The notes under the pieces: model-generated
Told to the model about the DNA's origin: nothing
Database searches by the model: none
What the model saw: the letters and a program-made list of their open reading frames with translations, nothing else
Shown: piece by piece, positions 1-8,334 of the stretch
Layout of the letters: each line of letters opens with the position of its first letter
How positions within the stretch are numbered: position 1 is the stretch's first letter
Assembly (NCBI GenBank): GCA_964348275.1
Contig: CAYGBT010000006.1
Location: 1 to 64,000, forward strand
Direction: 5' to 3'
DNA: 64,000 nt
Source of the DNA: CSP1-5 sp964348275
GTDB taxonomy: Bacteria > Methylomirabilota > Methylomirabilia > Methylomirabilales > CSP1-5
Translations under genes and position numbers: made by a program

Positions 1-2
1 TC

Positions 3-1898
3 GTCATGCTGGAGAACATCTATCGGCATCAGCGCATGGGCAAATCACCCTCGCAAGCATCAGGCGATGCCGCCGCCGAAGTGAACAGTGCGATCGTTGC
101 CTCCACGTCCACGAACTTGGCAGCGGTTCTCCCCTTTCTGTTCATTGGGGGCCTGATAGGGCTGCTATTTCGTGAGCTGATCGTAACGATTTCAGCGGCC
201 ATCGTTGCGTCTCTTGTGGTCGCGTTGACCGTGGTGCCCGCCTTGGGTGCGCGGGTACCGGTGACACAACTCGGCCAGTTACGCCGAGCGATCGACGCCG
301 GCATGACCGCTTTCGAACGTGCCTATGCGGCCGTCGTCCGCCTTAGCCTGAAGATGCCGTGGCTTGTTCCGGTCCCGTTCCTCGTGGCGCTCTCTCTCTC
401 CATCGGCGCGTTCGACACCGACAGACAGGTCTTTCTCCCCGACATGGATGACGGAAGAGTCTCCGCTCGTATGGTGGCGGACGCAGGCATCAGCCTCGAC
501 GAGATGGACCGCACCGTTCAGCGACTCGAGTCCCTGTTTCTCAATCAACCGGAGGTGGTCACGGCATTCTCGCAGGTAGGGGGATTCGTCTTCGGGCGGT
601 CTCAATACGAACGGAGCAATCGAGCCCGAATTTACCTCCAGCTGATCCCGGCTTCCGAGCGAGACGAGAGCAGTGCCGAGTGGGCGACTCGCATGGATCG
701 AAAGATCCAAGCCATGCAGCTCCCCGGCTTGCGGGTACGGATGCGCAACGAAGGCATCCGGGGTATCCGTGTGGGCCAGGGCGACGATGACGTCAGTATC
801 CGCGTGCAAGGGCCGGATCTGGACACCTTACATGCAATCGGCGACCTGCTTGTCGACCGACTCCGGCCCGTAAGCGGCCTCCGCAATTTGCAACACTCGT
901 CCGAGGACATCGTGCAGGAGCTGTCAGTGGTGGTCGATCGCGAGCGCGCGGCGGCCCTGGGGCTGGACATCGTGGACGTGGGCCGGGCGGTTCGTGTGGC
1001 CCTGCAGGGGCTGGTCGTGACCGATTACATCGACGGTGACCGGCAGTACGATGTCCGGGTACGACTGCCGCAGGCAGAGATGACAAGCCCCCGTGACGTG
1101 GAGGTCATCTTGCTGTTCCCAGGCGTGGACGATCGGCGACCCGTGTACCTTGGGGATGTGGCCCGGGTCGAAATCGTGAATTCGCCGGCCAACATCCGTC
1201 GTGACCGCCAGCAACGGATCATCGAGGTCAGTGGGACGGTTGCCGAGACGACACTGGGGGAAGTGAACTCGGCCATTACCCAACGGCTGCACGACCTCGA
1301 GCTACCGCCAGGGTACGCGCTCTACGATGGGGGCGAGGCGCAGACACTGCAGCAAGGAGAACAGCTCGCACGGATGCTGGTCGGGTTGGCGCTCTTCCTG
1401 GTGCTTGTCGTCATGGCCGTCCAGTACGAATCGCTGCGCAATCCGTTGATCATCTTGTTGAGCGTACCCTTCGCCGTGATCGGCGTCGCCATCGCCCTCC
1501 GGCTGCTCGAGATGCCCCTCTCGATGCCGATCTGGCTGGGGATGATCATGCTGGCGGGGATCGTGGTGAACAACGCAATCATATTGGTGGAGTACATCGA
1601 GATCGAGCGGGGGCGCGGCCGGTCGCGGCGTGAGGCGATCTTAGAAGCCAGCCGTATAAGGCTGCGGCCCATCCTCATGACTACCCTTACCACGGTGGTC
1701 GGCATGCTGCCACTCGCGATCGGTTATGGAGATGGCTCGGAACTCCTCCAACCCTTGGCGATTACCGTCGCGTCGGGCCTTGCGTTCGGAACTTTGGTCT
1801 CATTGATTCTGATCCCCAGTGTGTACGTATTGTTAGGTCGGGCAGACAGTCCTCTGACGGGTCCCGCAGGGTCAGCACAAGACGCGATTGCCGGGTGA
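3..1898 (+). CDS. RND-family efflux permease, C-terminal part (5' end outside window)
   Basis: The reading frame is open from the window edge, so the start lies upstream. About 630 residues are visible, roughly the C-terminal 60% of an RND inner-membrane pump (family length about 1,000-1,050). In order they show the end of the first membrane block, with the typical start VMLENIYRH and the STSTNLAAVLPFLFIGG segment, a large periplasmic porter domain (about residues 120-450), then a second block of hydrophobic helices ending at residue 610. The protein would use proton motive force to export drugs, lipids or metals with a periplasmic adaptor and outer-membrane channel, which must be encoded upstream. 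The sequence looks more like the HAE1/AcrB type than the metal type, but the substrate cannot be told. A hairpin repeat follows about 60 bases after the stop. Confidence 0.93.
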   Translation, partial: VMLENIYRHQRMGKSPSQASGDAAAEVNSAIVASTSTNLAAVLPFLFIGGLIGLLFRELIVTISAAIVASLVVALTVVPALGARVPVTQLGQLRRAIDAGMTAFERAYAAVVRLSLKMPWLVPVPFLVALSLSIGAFDTDRQVFLPDMDDGRVSARMVADAGISLDEMDRTVQRLESLFLNQPEVVTAFSQVGGFVFGRSQYERSNRARIYLQLIPASERDESSAEWATRMDRKIQAMQLPGLRVRMRNEGIRGIRVGQGDDDVSIRVQGPDLDTLHAIGDLLVDRLRPVSGLRNLQHSSEDIVQELSVVVDRERAAALGLDIVDVGRAVRVALQGLVVTDYIDGDRQYDVRVRLPQAEMTSPRDVEVILLFPGVDDRRPVYLGDVARVEIVNSPANIRRDRQQRIIEVSGTVAETTLGEVNSAITQRLHDLELPPGYALYDGGEAQTLQQGEQLARMLVGLALFLVLVVMAVQYESLRNPLIILLSVPFAVIGVAIALRLLEMPLSMPIWLGMIMLAGIVVNNAIILVEYIEIERGRGRSRREAILEASRIRLRPILMTTLTTVVGMLPLAIGYGDGSELLQPLAITVASGLAFGTLVSLILIPSVYVLLGRADSPLTGPAGSAQDAIAG

Positions 1899-1954
1899 GA
1901 AGATGCTGCGGGTTCCAGGCCACGACGCTGACCCCTTCGCAGGTAGTTACATTG

Positions 1955-2050
1955 GACTCGGGGTAGGTATAGTAATTTTTTGCCCCCTCCGGCACACGCC
2001 TTGAACTCCCTTCTGGAAACAAACACGGCCCGCGAAAGCGTTTTGACCTT
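1955..2050 (+). repeat. Dispersed hairpin repeat (DHR) copy 1
   Basis: Shares GCCCCCTCCGGCA, a CTTG core and the right-arm/T-rich end (GCGTTTTGACCTT) with copies at 3.9, 16.0 and 22.4 kb. It lies between the RND gene and the convergent basic-protein gene, so here it could end transcription of the RND gene. The arms are degenerate in this copy. Confidence 0.6.
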
Positions 2051-2083
2051 CACGAAAGAGTGCGCGTCGGGAGGGGGATAGGG

Positions 2084-2392
2084 TTACTCGGGGGTCGATT
2101 CCGTCTCGGGGAGGATCTGTCTCACTGATTGTTCGACGGTGCCCAACGCTTTGCCGAGCGTCGCACCCACGGTCTCGCCGGTCCTGACCGCTGCTTCACG
2201 CGCAGTTCTCTTGGGTTTGCTTCTTGGCCGCTTCAGGCGCTTGACGGTCCCAGCGGCTTTTTGGGCCGCAGTCCGTGTTTTCTGGCCCGCTCGTTTGGCC
2301 GCCCTCACGGTTTTGCGGGCGCGCAATTTGGCCTTTTTGGCCATCCGGGATACCTTCTTTCTCGCTTTGGGCAGTCTCCTTGCCGTCGCCAT
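2084..2392 (-). CDS. Lys/Arg/Ala-rich histone H1-like basic protein
   Basis: A 102-residue, strongly basic protein made of KKAK, RKTVRAAKRA and KRPRSKPKR runs, followed by a short more neutral C-terminal tail (GATLGKALGTVEQSV). Such low-complexity Ala/Lys tails are known from bacterial histone H1-like nucleoid proteins and AlgP-like regulators, so non-specific DNA or RNA binding is a reasonable inference. The start at 2392 is preceded by an AAAGGAGG ribosome site about 6 bases away; the longer open frame reaching 2521 has no such support. The gene is monocistronic and convergent with the RND gene. Confidence 0.75.
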   Translation of the reverse strand: MATARRLPKARKKVSRMAKKAKLRARKTVRAAKRAGQKTRTAAQKAAGTVKRLKRPRSKPKRTAREAAVRTGETVGATLGKALGTVEQSVRQILPETESTPE

Positions 2393-2521
2393 GGGGGCCT
2401 CCTTTCGATGAAAAAACGCATCTTCATCGCCAAATCGTAGAGCCAGAATACTGAGAATGCCCCGCCATGGCAACAGCAAAACAGAAAAGAAAGTCCAGCG
2501 AGAGGTCGTATGGATAACCAT

Positions 2522-2955
2522 AACTGCCTCGCGAATGGGACTTTACCTAAGAATCCAAGAGACCCACTAAGGATGGAACAGTGGAGAAGGAAATTCGGAA
2601 AGATGTTGAGAATTGTGTGTCCTTTCCTCGTTGTTTTTGGCATGCTTCAGCTTGTTGGTGTCATGTAGGGCTCAGGGACGGTGGTCAAGAAAAGGGGTAA
2701 AGTCTACCTTTGACAATCCGGGATGAGCATCGCCCGCGGCCTCCTTCGGCACCATCGACAGTGGACTCGCAATCGAGGCGCCCTGTCGGGTATAGTATGA
2801 CCCGAGAAGGCGCTTTGGTTTTCTTGGAAACAGGAAACTCTCGGTCCTGCACGGGTATCTCAAGCGCTGAGAGGGCCCTTTCGGCTCGATGAAGACTCAT
2901 CTTCCTTGTCTGCTTGAGGCATAGAGAGATAACGTATCCCCTTTTCGGGAACAGG
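2522..2955. other. 434-base gap with promoter-like box and one hairpin repeat
   Basis: No convincing gene. It is divergent space between the basic-protein gene and the SDR gene. A TTGACAATCC box at 2710 matches the same box at 7477 and 49553, and a hairpin repeat follows at 2723. The stretch 2530-2690 shows nothing recognisable. Confidence 0.5.
2723..2826 (+). repeat. Dispersed hairpin repeat (DHR) copy 2
   Basis: Full-length type: CCTCCTTCGGCACCATCGAC on the left, then an arm GCGCCCTGTCGGG (2778-2790), loop TATAGTATGA and arm CCCGAGAAGGCGC (2801-2813), followed by TTTGGTTTTC. A TTGACA box sits 13 bases before the left end. The SDR gene starts 130 bases downstream. Confidence 0.8.
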
Positions 2956-3696
2956 ATGAAATATCCGAAGATTCTAATCACAGGAGCACAAGGCCGAATC
3001 GGGAGAATATTGACCCGATCTTTGGCAGATTCTTTCGATGTGTATGGTCTTGATGTTGTCGGAGGACAGAGCGAGAAAGATTACACGGTAGACATCTCTG
3101 ATTATGGAACATTGAATCGTACGGTCACAACAATAAGCGATATCAAGTATGTTATTCATCTCGCGGCCGATCCGGAAGTCAACGCCGACTGGGAATCAGT
3201 GCTCAAGAACAATATTATCGGAACGCGGAACGTGTACGAGGCCGTACGACAACACGGGATCAAAAAATTCATTTTTGCAAGTACAGCGTACGTCACGGCC
3301 GGCTACGAGCGGGTACCTTTAGGGGCTGATAAACAAGAACATTCGAGGACGATATCCCCTCAAAATCCTATCAGGCCAGATACCGACTACGGGACGAGTA
3401 AAGCATTTGGAGAGGCGGTTGCAAGGCAGTACTTTGAACGTTTTGGCATTGCATCAATCTGTCTGAGAATCGGATGGGTTGTCAAGGATGATAATCCGAC
3501 TGCCAATGCTGAATTGATGCGAAGATGGCTGAGCCACAGGGACTTAGTGCAGTTGTTCAAGAAAAGCCTTCTGTCAGACGTGAAGTTTGGTATTTATTAT
3601 GGTGTTTCGAATAACAAGGGAAGGATTTGGGACATTTCTAATGCGGAGCAAGAGCTTGGTTATGAACCACAGGACGACTCTTCATTAACCAAGTGA
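2956..3696 (+). CDS. NAD-dependent epimerase/dehydratase (extended SDR, uronate-dehydrogenase-like)
   Basis: A 246-residue extended short-chain dehydrogenase. The N-terminal Rossmann motif GAQGRIG (residues 10-16) binds NAD(P), and Y145-x3-K149 (YGTSK) is the catalytic pair, with FASTAYV giving the upstream Ser/Thr. Length and the ITGAQGRIG/YGTSKAFGE layout fit uronate dehydrogenase-like or sugar-epimerase-like enzymes; the substrate is not evident. The start at ATG 2956 follows GGGAACAGG; an upstream in-frame TTG at 2914 is less likely. Base composition is clearly more AT-rich than neighbours such as the RND pump or the aldo/keto reductase, which hints at horizontal acquisition. Confidence 0.85.
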   Translation: MKYPKILITGAQGRIGRILTRSLADSFDVYGLDVVGGQSEKDYTVDISDYGTLNRTVTTISDIKYVIHLAADPEVNADWESVLKNNIIGTRNVYEAVRQHGIKKFIFASTAYVTAGYERVPLGADKQEHSRTISPQNPIRPDTDYGTSKAFGEAVARQYFERFGIASICLRIGWVVKDDNPTANAELMRRWLSHRDLVQLFKKSLLSDVKFGIYYGVSNNKGRIWDISNAEQELGYEPQDDSSLTK

Positions 3697-3859
3697 TATT
3701 TGTATGCCAGGAAAAGTGAAAAAGGGGAAAAAGGGGGACAAAAAAGGGGGACATTCTACTTTTTGGCGACGCGGGGCAGCGCTCTGGGTTGTCGCATGGG
3801 TTATTCCGGAACGAGCCCTCAGCTCTCAACCCTCAACTCTCAGCAGGTAGTTGATGTGG

Positions 3860-3957
3860 ACCCGGGGTAGGCAGATTCGTTCCTCGCCCCCTCCGGCATA
3901 AGCCTTGCACCGCCTTCTCGGAGCCGAGTCGGCCGAAAGGGCACTTTGATTTTTTGA
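3860..3957 (+). repeat. Dispersed hairpin repeat (DHR) copy 3
   Basis: Second subtype of the left half (GCCCCCTCCGGCATAAGCC), then CCGCCTTCTCGG, an inner CCGAGTCGG and the T-rich end GGGCACTTTGATTTTTTG. It ends 13 bases before the next start codon, so it lies in that gene's leader. The run of GGGGA/AAAAAG at 3717-3755 and the CTCAACTCTCAGC repeat just before it are low-complexity. Confidence 0.7.
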
Positions 3958-3969
3958 AAGATAGGAGAG

Positions 3970-4458
3970 ATGATCAAGATCTACACCGAATCGGACTTTG
4001 ACGAGCTGTCATGGCACGACTGTCGCATCTGGGGCTTCGAGCTTCGTGCCGGCGACCCTGACGGAGGCGATTGGACGAGTGACCTTGCCCTTGACATTGA
4101 TTTCATTGTCGAGTGGCTCTGCCGCGTCGGCGGAGAAGCACAGTTCCGCGTCGCCCCAGCAGTACTCATCTTCCATGGCGTCACGGATCTGAGTATCAAT
4201 ATCGACTGGGGTGACAGCGGGTTCCGGTCCGCGCTTCACGAGGTATCCATCGATCGGATCGAGCGGGAGAGGGTCCGAGAACAGAAAGTGTACCTTGACA
4301 GGCCCTACTACAGCTGGCGGATTCTGCTCAACTGGCCCAAGTCCGGAGAGATCACCTTCGGAGCCTTCGGCTTTACCCAGACACTGCGCACGGAAGCGGT
4401 ACTGACGGACCAGCAGAGTCTTTCGCGCCGCGAAAGGCGCCGCCTAACAGGGCAATGA
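3970..4458 (+). CDS. Conserved-looking hypothetical protein, 162 aa
   Basis: Not recognised with certainty. The protein is soluble, acidic and Trp-rich at the N-terminus (ELSWHDCRIWGFEL, DGGDWTSDLALDIDFIVEW), with alternating beta-strand-like stretches and an Arg-rich tail ending SRRERRRLTGQ. No signal peptide, membrane helix or catalytic motif is visible. ATG 3970 is preceded by ATAGGAGAG. The next gene begins 13 bases after the stop, so the two hypotheticals probably form a two-gene unit. An immunity-type or small regulatory role is possible but unsupported. Confidence 0.7.
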   Translation: MIKIYTESDFDELSWHDCRIWGFELRAGDPDGGDWTSDLALDIDFIVEWLCRVGGEAQFRVAPAVLIFHGVTDLSINIDWGDSGFRSALHEVSIDRIERERVREQKVYLDRPYYSWRILLNWPKSGEITFGAFGFTQTLRTEAVLTDQQSLSRRERRRLTGQ

Positions 4459-4471
4459 AGCGTGTGATCGG

Positions 4472-5113
4472 ATGAGTGACAGAGAAACTGTCATTAACCA
4501 CATCAGCGAAGTGTTCGCCCAAGTCGAGCATCCAGGGGATGAATTCCTCCAGGGCAGCTTCGACGGATGCGAGCCGTATGAGGTCGTGAGCCTCTTCAAG
4601 GGCAGGCATGATTGGCAAGCCGTCGGCTCGGAGTTTCTTGATGCCCATTATGACGCGCTGAGTTTTTTCTCGGAAGGAGGGTTCCGATTCTTCCTTCCGG
4701 CCTATCTGATCGCCGATCTGGAGGACAACCTGCAGACCGCCGATCCCGTGTTCCATTTGACGCACGGATTTTCCGACGGATCGGTCGAGATTCCCGGGAG
4801 GACACGGACCGTTGTTCGTAGATTCGGGAAGTCTGTTTTTGTCAATCCAAGGAGATACGGCGCGATGACCTCATACGATTATGCGCGATACCGCCTGTCT
4901 GTCTTCACCACAGAGGAGGCGCAAGCCATTGTTGCGTACCTCAGATATAAGCGAGATGCAGATCCCCACAAGTTGAATCACGGTCAGATTGATGCAGCGC
5001 TAAATCTGTATTGGCTGGAAAGGGCAGCGAATGCTCCTTCGGCGGACAATCTCAAGCACCATGTTGAAGAAGAGGCAAAATTTGTAGCAGAAATGGATCC
5101 AAATGTTGAATAG
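4472..5113 (+). CDS. Hypothetical protein, DUF6714-like
   Basis: A 213-residue soluble protein. The core HYDALSFFSEGGFRFFLPAY, preceded by W-x5-FLDAHYDAL, resembles what I recall of the DUF6714 group of uncharacterised proteins; that link is from memory and unverified. The C-terminal half (FTTEEAQAIVAYLRYKR) looks helical. No catalytic residues stand out and there are no signal or membrane segments. It follows the previous hypothetical by 13 bases and lacks a strong ribosome site, which fits translation within the same transcript. Confidence 0.72.
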   Translation: MSDRETVINHISEVFAQVEHPGDEFLQGSFDGCEPYEVVSLFKGRHDWQAVGSEFLDAHYDALSFFSEGGFRFFLPAYLIADLEDNLQTADPVFHLTHGFSDGSVEIPGRTRTVVRRFGKSVFVNPRRYGAMTSYDYARYRLSVFTTEEAQAIVAYLRYKRDADPHKLNHGQIDAALNLYWLERAANAPSADNLKHHVEEEAKFVAEMDPNVE

Positions 5114-5167
5114 TCCCCAACCATAGCCTTCTGGTACACCTCCGTCAGAGCCGACCGCACATCAGAA

Positions 5168-5216
5168 ATTTCGACCCCTTCTCGGAAATATTATGGCCCG
5201 GGAAGGTGTTGTGTTT
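5168..5216 (+). repeat. Dispersed hairpin repeat (DHR) copy 4 (hairpin part only)
   Basis: Only the hairpin half is present: CCCCTTCTCGG, loop AAATATTATGG, then CCCGGGAAGGTG and the T-rich tail TTGTGTTTTTC. It lies 135 bases before the DinB gene. Confidence 0.65.
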
Positions 5217-5350
5217 TTCAGGAAGAGTAGACTTAGGCGGCGTGTCGCCTTTACAATACAGGGGTTGATCCGGATCCCGATCCGGGGTCCCAAAAATAGC
5301 CTACAGTATCCACAAGGCGAATCTTTCCTCATTTTGAAAGGAGTGTATTG

Positions 5351-5848
5351 ATGCAATCCAAAGAACTACTCAAAATGACGCTGGATCTGAGCAGGGGCAT
5401 GGTTCTTCAGCTAATTGAGGATATGAAGGATGCGCCCTTGACCTTTCCCACGGCAAACGGCGGATGCCACCCGCTGTGGGTTCTGGGAAACGTGACGCTT
5501 TCCGAAGCCACGTTTGTTCGAGAATGGATAGTGGGTGAATCGAATCCGTTCGCCGAGTGGAAGGACATCTTCGGCGCTGGAACCGAACCGGTCGCCGACG
5601 CCGCCAAGTATCCACCGTTTAGTGAGGTGATGGCGAAAAGCCACGAAGTACGTAAGGGAACGATGGAGATCCTCGATTCGGTCAGCGAAGAAGACCTCGA
5701 CAAGCCGAGCAAGGCTCCTGCGCAGCGTCAGGCATACTTCGGGACGGTCCGTCAGTGTTTCCTGATGACGGCGCTCCACTGGATGATGCACCGTGGACAG
5801 GTCGCCGATGCTCGCCGTGCAGCGGGACGAAAGCGCATTGGTCCCTGA
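5351..5848 (+). CDS. DinB family protein
   Basis: A 165-residue four-helix-bundle protein of the DinB/YfiT superfamily. Family members carry a metal site of three histidines; candidates are the His in GGCHPLWVLGN near residue 40 and the pair in ALHWMMHRGQVADARR near the C-terminus, the classic DinB ending. Some relatives are bacillithiol- or mycothiol-dependent transferases, but most, like this one, have no known substrate. The ATG at 5351 lies 8 bases after GAAAGGAG; a TTG directly before it adds one residue and is less likely. A second, distantly similar DinB gene lies at 24.9 kb. Confidence 0.85.
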   Translation: MQSKELLKMTLDLSRGMVLQLIEDMKDAPLTFPTANGGCHPLWVLGNVTLSEATFVREWIVGESNPFAEWKDIFGAGTEPVADAAKYPPFSEVMAKSHEVRKGTMEILDSVSEEDLDKPSKAPAQRQAYFGTVRQCFLMTALHWMMHRGQVADARRAAGRKRIGP

Positions 5849-5930
5849 GGCAGAAGTCCAGTTACGAGCGTACGCTGAGGATCAGACCTGTCATTTGCTA
5901 TTTGACTATGCTTAGGGATGTTAGCCGAGG

Positions 5931-6022
5931 ATTGGGCTTGACAGGGGGTGCTATAAAGAAAGCAGGTAGCCGGTAGCACCTGCCTCGTGACAGCGTTGTG
6001 GTCAAAAGCTCCAGTGGTAACG
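5931..6022 (+). promoter_or_regulatory. Leader with TTGACA box, duplicated at 7.5 kb
   Basis: TTGACA at 5938-5943 opens a roughly 80-base stretch that recurs with about 70% identity at 7507-7590. The best conserved parts are GGGGGTGC-ATA, CTCGT-ACAG and GTGGTCAAAAGCT. Here it runs straight into the LVIVD gene, so it looks like that gene's promoter and untranslated leader. No good -10 box at the usual 17-base spacing was found. Confidence 0.5.
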
Positions 6023-7435
6023 ATGAAGGGATCGTACATAAAACTGATACCGTGGGTAGCCGTCGCCTTGGGTCTGTTGACATGGACCTCCTATCGAGTC
6101 GCGGCGCAACAACACTCGCAAGGGCAGAGGCTGGGTCGCGCGGCCCAGCACAAGAACATGCGCTTGCTGGGCCACCACGATCTGCAGGCCCGCTCCGCCT
6201 ACCAACCTCTCCCCCATAAACAGGGCGGTAAGTGGATCGCATATGTCGGCCATCACAATGGCAGTGCCGTCAACCCGCTCACCGGCATGGTGGAAACGAA
6301 CGGCACGTCGATCGTGGATGTGACCGACCCCAGAAACCCCGTCTACGTGCACCACCTCCCGGGCGTCGCGGGTTCGCAGATGGTGCAGGTCTGCGATGGG
6401 AGCACGCTTCCTCGTGCGGATCCCAATAAGACCTATCTGCTTCGGAGCAACGGGAATCTGGAGCATCAGGTCTGGGATGTGACCACCCCTCAGAATCCGC
6501 TGCTGGTGAGTACGCCCGTCACTGGCCTCAATGGAACGCACAAGAACTGGTGGGATTGCAAGACTGGCACTGCCTATCTCGTGTCGGACGGCCGACCCGT
6601 TGGCTGGCGTACGAGCCGGATGTTGCAGGTCTTCGACCTGAGCACACCGGCGAGTCCTGTCCATATCAGGAACTTCGGGCTCGTCGGCCAGGAGCCGAGG
6701 TCAACCGGGCCCGTGCCGCCTGGGCTTCACGAGCCCACGGTCCTGGGCAACCGAGTCTACCTCGCCTACGGGACGAGTTCCAACGGTGTCCTACAGATCG
6801 TCGATCGGGAGAAACTGCTGACCGGGGCCCCGGCCCCGACTCCAGCAAATCTCCTCTCCCCGCAGGTCGGCCGCCTCGACATGCCTTCGTTCTGGGGGGG
6901 GCACACCGCCTGGCCCCTTCTCGGGGTCGAAATTCCAGATTATGCGGATAACCGCGTTAACACGGTTCGCGACTTCGTCGTGCTGGTATCCGAATCGGTT
7001 GCCAACGAGTGCTGGGAGACCCGACACACGGCCTTTATGGTGGACATCACGGATGAATCAAAGCCTTTCCCCGTCTCGAGCTTCCAGGTTCAGGAATCGA
7101 GTGGGGACTTCTGCAGCCGGGGGGGTCGCTTCGGCGCGCACTCCACCAACTGGGTGTTCACCGACATCTTCTACAAGAGGATCCAGTTCTTCTCCTGGTT
7201 CAATGCGGGCGTTCGGGCGGTCGATGTCCGCGACCCGTTCAACCCTGAGGAGGTGGCTTTCTTCATCCCGGCGACCACGGAGAACACCCATTCACGCGGT
7301 AGCAAGGTAGCCATACAGACCAACAACGTGGAGGTCGACGGCCGTGGGTACATCTACCTCGCGGACCGGGCGAACACCGGCCTTCACATCGTGGAGCTGA
7401 CCGGCGTGGCGCGGCAGATCGCGAATTTCCCGTAA
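6023..7435 (+). CDS. Secreted LVIVD-repeat beta-propeller protein
   Basis: A 470-residue exported protein. The start MKGSYIKLIPWVAVALGLL followed by ...RVAAQQ is a typical Sec signal peptide with probable cleavage near residue 27. The mature part contains repeated blades with the LVIVD pattern: TSIVDVTDPRNPVYV, HQVWDVTTPQNPLLV, LQVFDLSTPASPVHI, AFMVDITDESKPFPV, VRAVDVRDPFNPEEV and LHIVEL. LVIVD repeats form beta-propeller-like surface or periplasmic domains of unknown specific function. The start at ATG 6023 was chosen for the signal peptide; the open frame extends upstream to 5987. It is monocistronic, downstream of a duplicated leader sequence. Confidence 0.85.
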   Translation: MKGSYIKLIPWVAVALGLLTWTSYRVAAQQHSQGQRLGRAAQHKNMRLLGHHDLQARSAYQPLPHKQGGKWIAYVGHHNGSAVNPLTGMVETNGTSIVDVTDPRNPVYVHHLPGVAGSQMVQVCDGSTLPRADPNKTYLLRSNGNLEHQVWDVTTPQNPLLVSTPVTGLNGTHKNWWDCKTGTAYLVSDGRPVGWRTSRMLQVFDLSTPASPVHIRNFGLVGQEPRSTGPVPPGLHEPTVLGNRVYLAYGTSSNGVLQIVDREKLLTGAPAPTPANLLSPQVGRLDMPSFWGGHTAWPLLGVEIPDYADNRVNTVRDFVVLVSESVANECWETRHTAFMVDITDESKPFPVSSFQVQESSGDFCSRGGRFGAHSTNWVFTDIFYKRIQFFSWFNAGVRAVDVRDPFNPEEVAFFIPATTENTHSRGSKVAIQTNNVEVDGRGYIYLADRANTGLHIVELTGVARQIANFP

Positions 7436-7506
7436 GGCTTGCGAGCAGTAAGGGATTGTGGTTGAACTTCTGTTTCTTGACAATCCTTTGGTGCATGCGG
7501 AGTTAG

Positions 7507-7590
7507 AGCATGACCGGGGGTGCCATATCGGAGGCATGTAGCGCATAGTGCTTGGCTCGTAACAGGGTAGTGGTCAAAAGCTAAGGTGCC
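7507..7590 (+). repeat. Second copy of the GTGGTCAAAAGCT leader element
   Basis: Aligns without gaps to 5940-6022 (about 70% identity over some 80 bases), including GGGGGTGC, the GTAGC/TAG block and the exact GTGGTCAAAAGCT. Unlike the first copy it is not followed directly by a gene. Confidence 0.6.
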
Positions 7591-7631
7591 CATAGGGCAC
7601 CCCCCCCGTCCGCCACATTTAACGTCAGACC

Positions 7632-7682
7632 AGTGATTCACATGCCCTCTCAAGCATAACCCGGGAGGACATTTTCATTTGC
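7632..7682 (+). repeat. Dispersed hairpin repeat (DHR) copy 5 (hairpin part)
   Basis: Shows TGATTCACATGCCCTCTC, loop AAGCATAA, CCCGGGAGGAC and the tail ATTTTCATTTG. It lies 109 bases before the ferritin-like gene. Confidence 0.65.
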
Positions 7683-7790
7683 CGATCTGCGTCATATGAA
7701 TACCTAACTACCGTCATTGCAACGCAGCCTCCACGCGATATTAGTAGACATAGGTAGACAACCATACTTACGACTAGAAAGGAGTTTCTC

Positions 7791-8216
7791 ATGGACAAGA
7801 CAACATTGATTAGTCACCTGAACGATGATCTCGCCGGCGAGCTCGGGGCGATCATTCAATACATTACCTATGCTGCGAAGGCCACCGGGCCGTACCGCCC
7901 CCAACTTTCCCAGTTCTTTTTGGCTGAGGTGGCCGACGAGCAAGGGCACGCTCAGTTCTTGGCAAATAAGATTGTGGCGCTTGGGGGCGAACCGGCAACA
8001 CAGCCACGTCCAGTCCCTACCGCGAAAACGAACCGCGAGATGCTGGAAGCTGTATTGACCGCCGAACGTCAGGCAACCCAAGACTATACTCAACGAGCCA
8101 GGGAGGCGGAGGAGTATGGAGATAAGGGATTGGTCGTCCAACTGGAAGAGATGGTAAGAGACGAAAGCGGTCATTCCGAAGAGACCGAGCGAATCTTGCG
8201 TGATTGGCCGCTCTGA
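7791..8216 (+). CDS. Ferritin-like / bacterioferritin-like diiron protein
   Basis: A 141-residue four-helix bundle. It carries the ferritin-like pattern of one Glu in helix 1 (E17 in DLAGELGAIIQY), E-x2-H in helix 2 (DEQGHAQFL), Glu in helix 3 (AERQATQDY) and E-x2-H in helix 4 (RDESGHSEE), which together can bind two irons. The length is shorter than classical bacterioferritin (about 155-160). Likely roles are iron storage, peroxide detoxification or a Dps-like function; the sequence does not decide between them. The ATG is preceded by GAAAGGAG. The gene stands alone between two hairpin repeats. Confidence 0.85.
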   Translation: MDKTTLISHLNDDLAGELGAIIQYITYAAKATGPYRPQLSQFFLAEVADEQGHAQFLANKIVALGGEPATQPRPVPTAKTNREMLEAVLTAERQATQDYTQRAREAEEYGDKGLVVQLEEMVRDESGHSEETERILRDWPL

Positions 8217-8232
8217 CAGCTTCGGAATCCTT

Positions 8233-8324
8233 GCCGCCGACCCCCCTTCGGCACAATCGACGGCACGTCATGGACACCGCCCTCTCGGGTATAATTCGGT
8301 CCGGGAGGGCGATTACATTTTGGG
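8233..8324 (+). repeat. Dispersed hairpin repeat (DHR) copy 6
   Basis: Left half CCCCCCTTCGGCACAATCGA, arm CGCCCTCTCGGG, loop TATAATTCGGT, arm CCGGGAGGGCG, tail ATTACATTTTGGG. It begins 17 bases after the ferritin-like stop and ends 11 bases before the methyltransferase start. Confidence 0.8.
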
Positions 8325-8334
8325 AGATTGAAGG

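Larger units (their letters stand above)
7436..7790. other. 355-base gap: duplicated leader, hairpin repeat, no gene
   Basis: Holds a TTGACAATCC box (7477-7482), the second copy of the GTGGTCAAAAGCT leader (7507-7590), an inverted GGTGCCCATAGGGCACC (7586-7602) and hairpin-repeat copy 5. A transcript from the box to the hairpin would be about 170 bases. A small non-coding RNA is conceivable. Confidence 0.45.
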
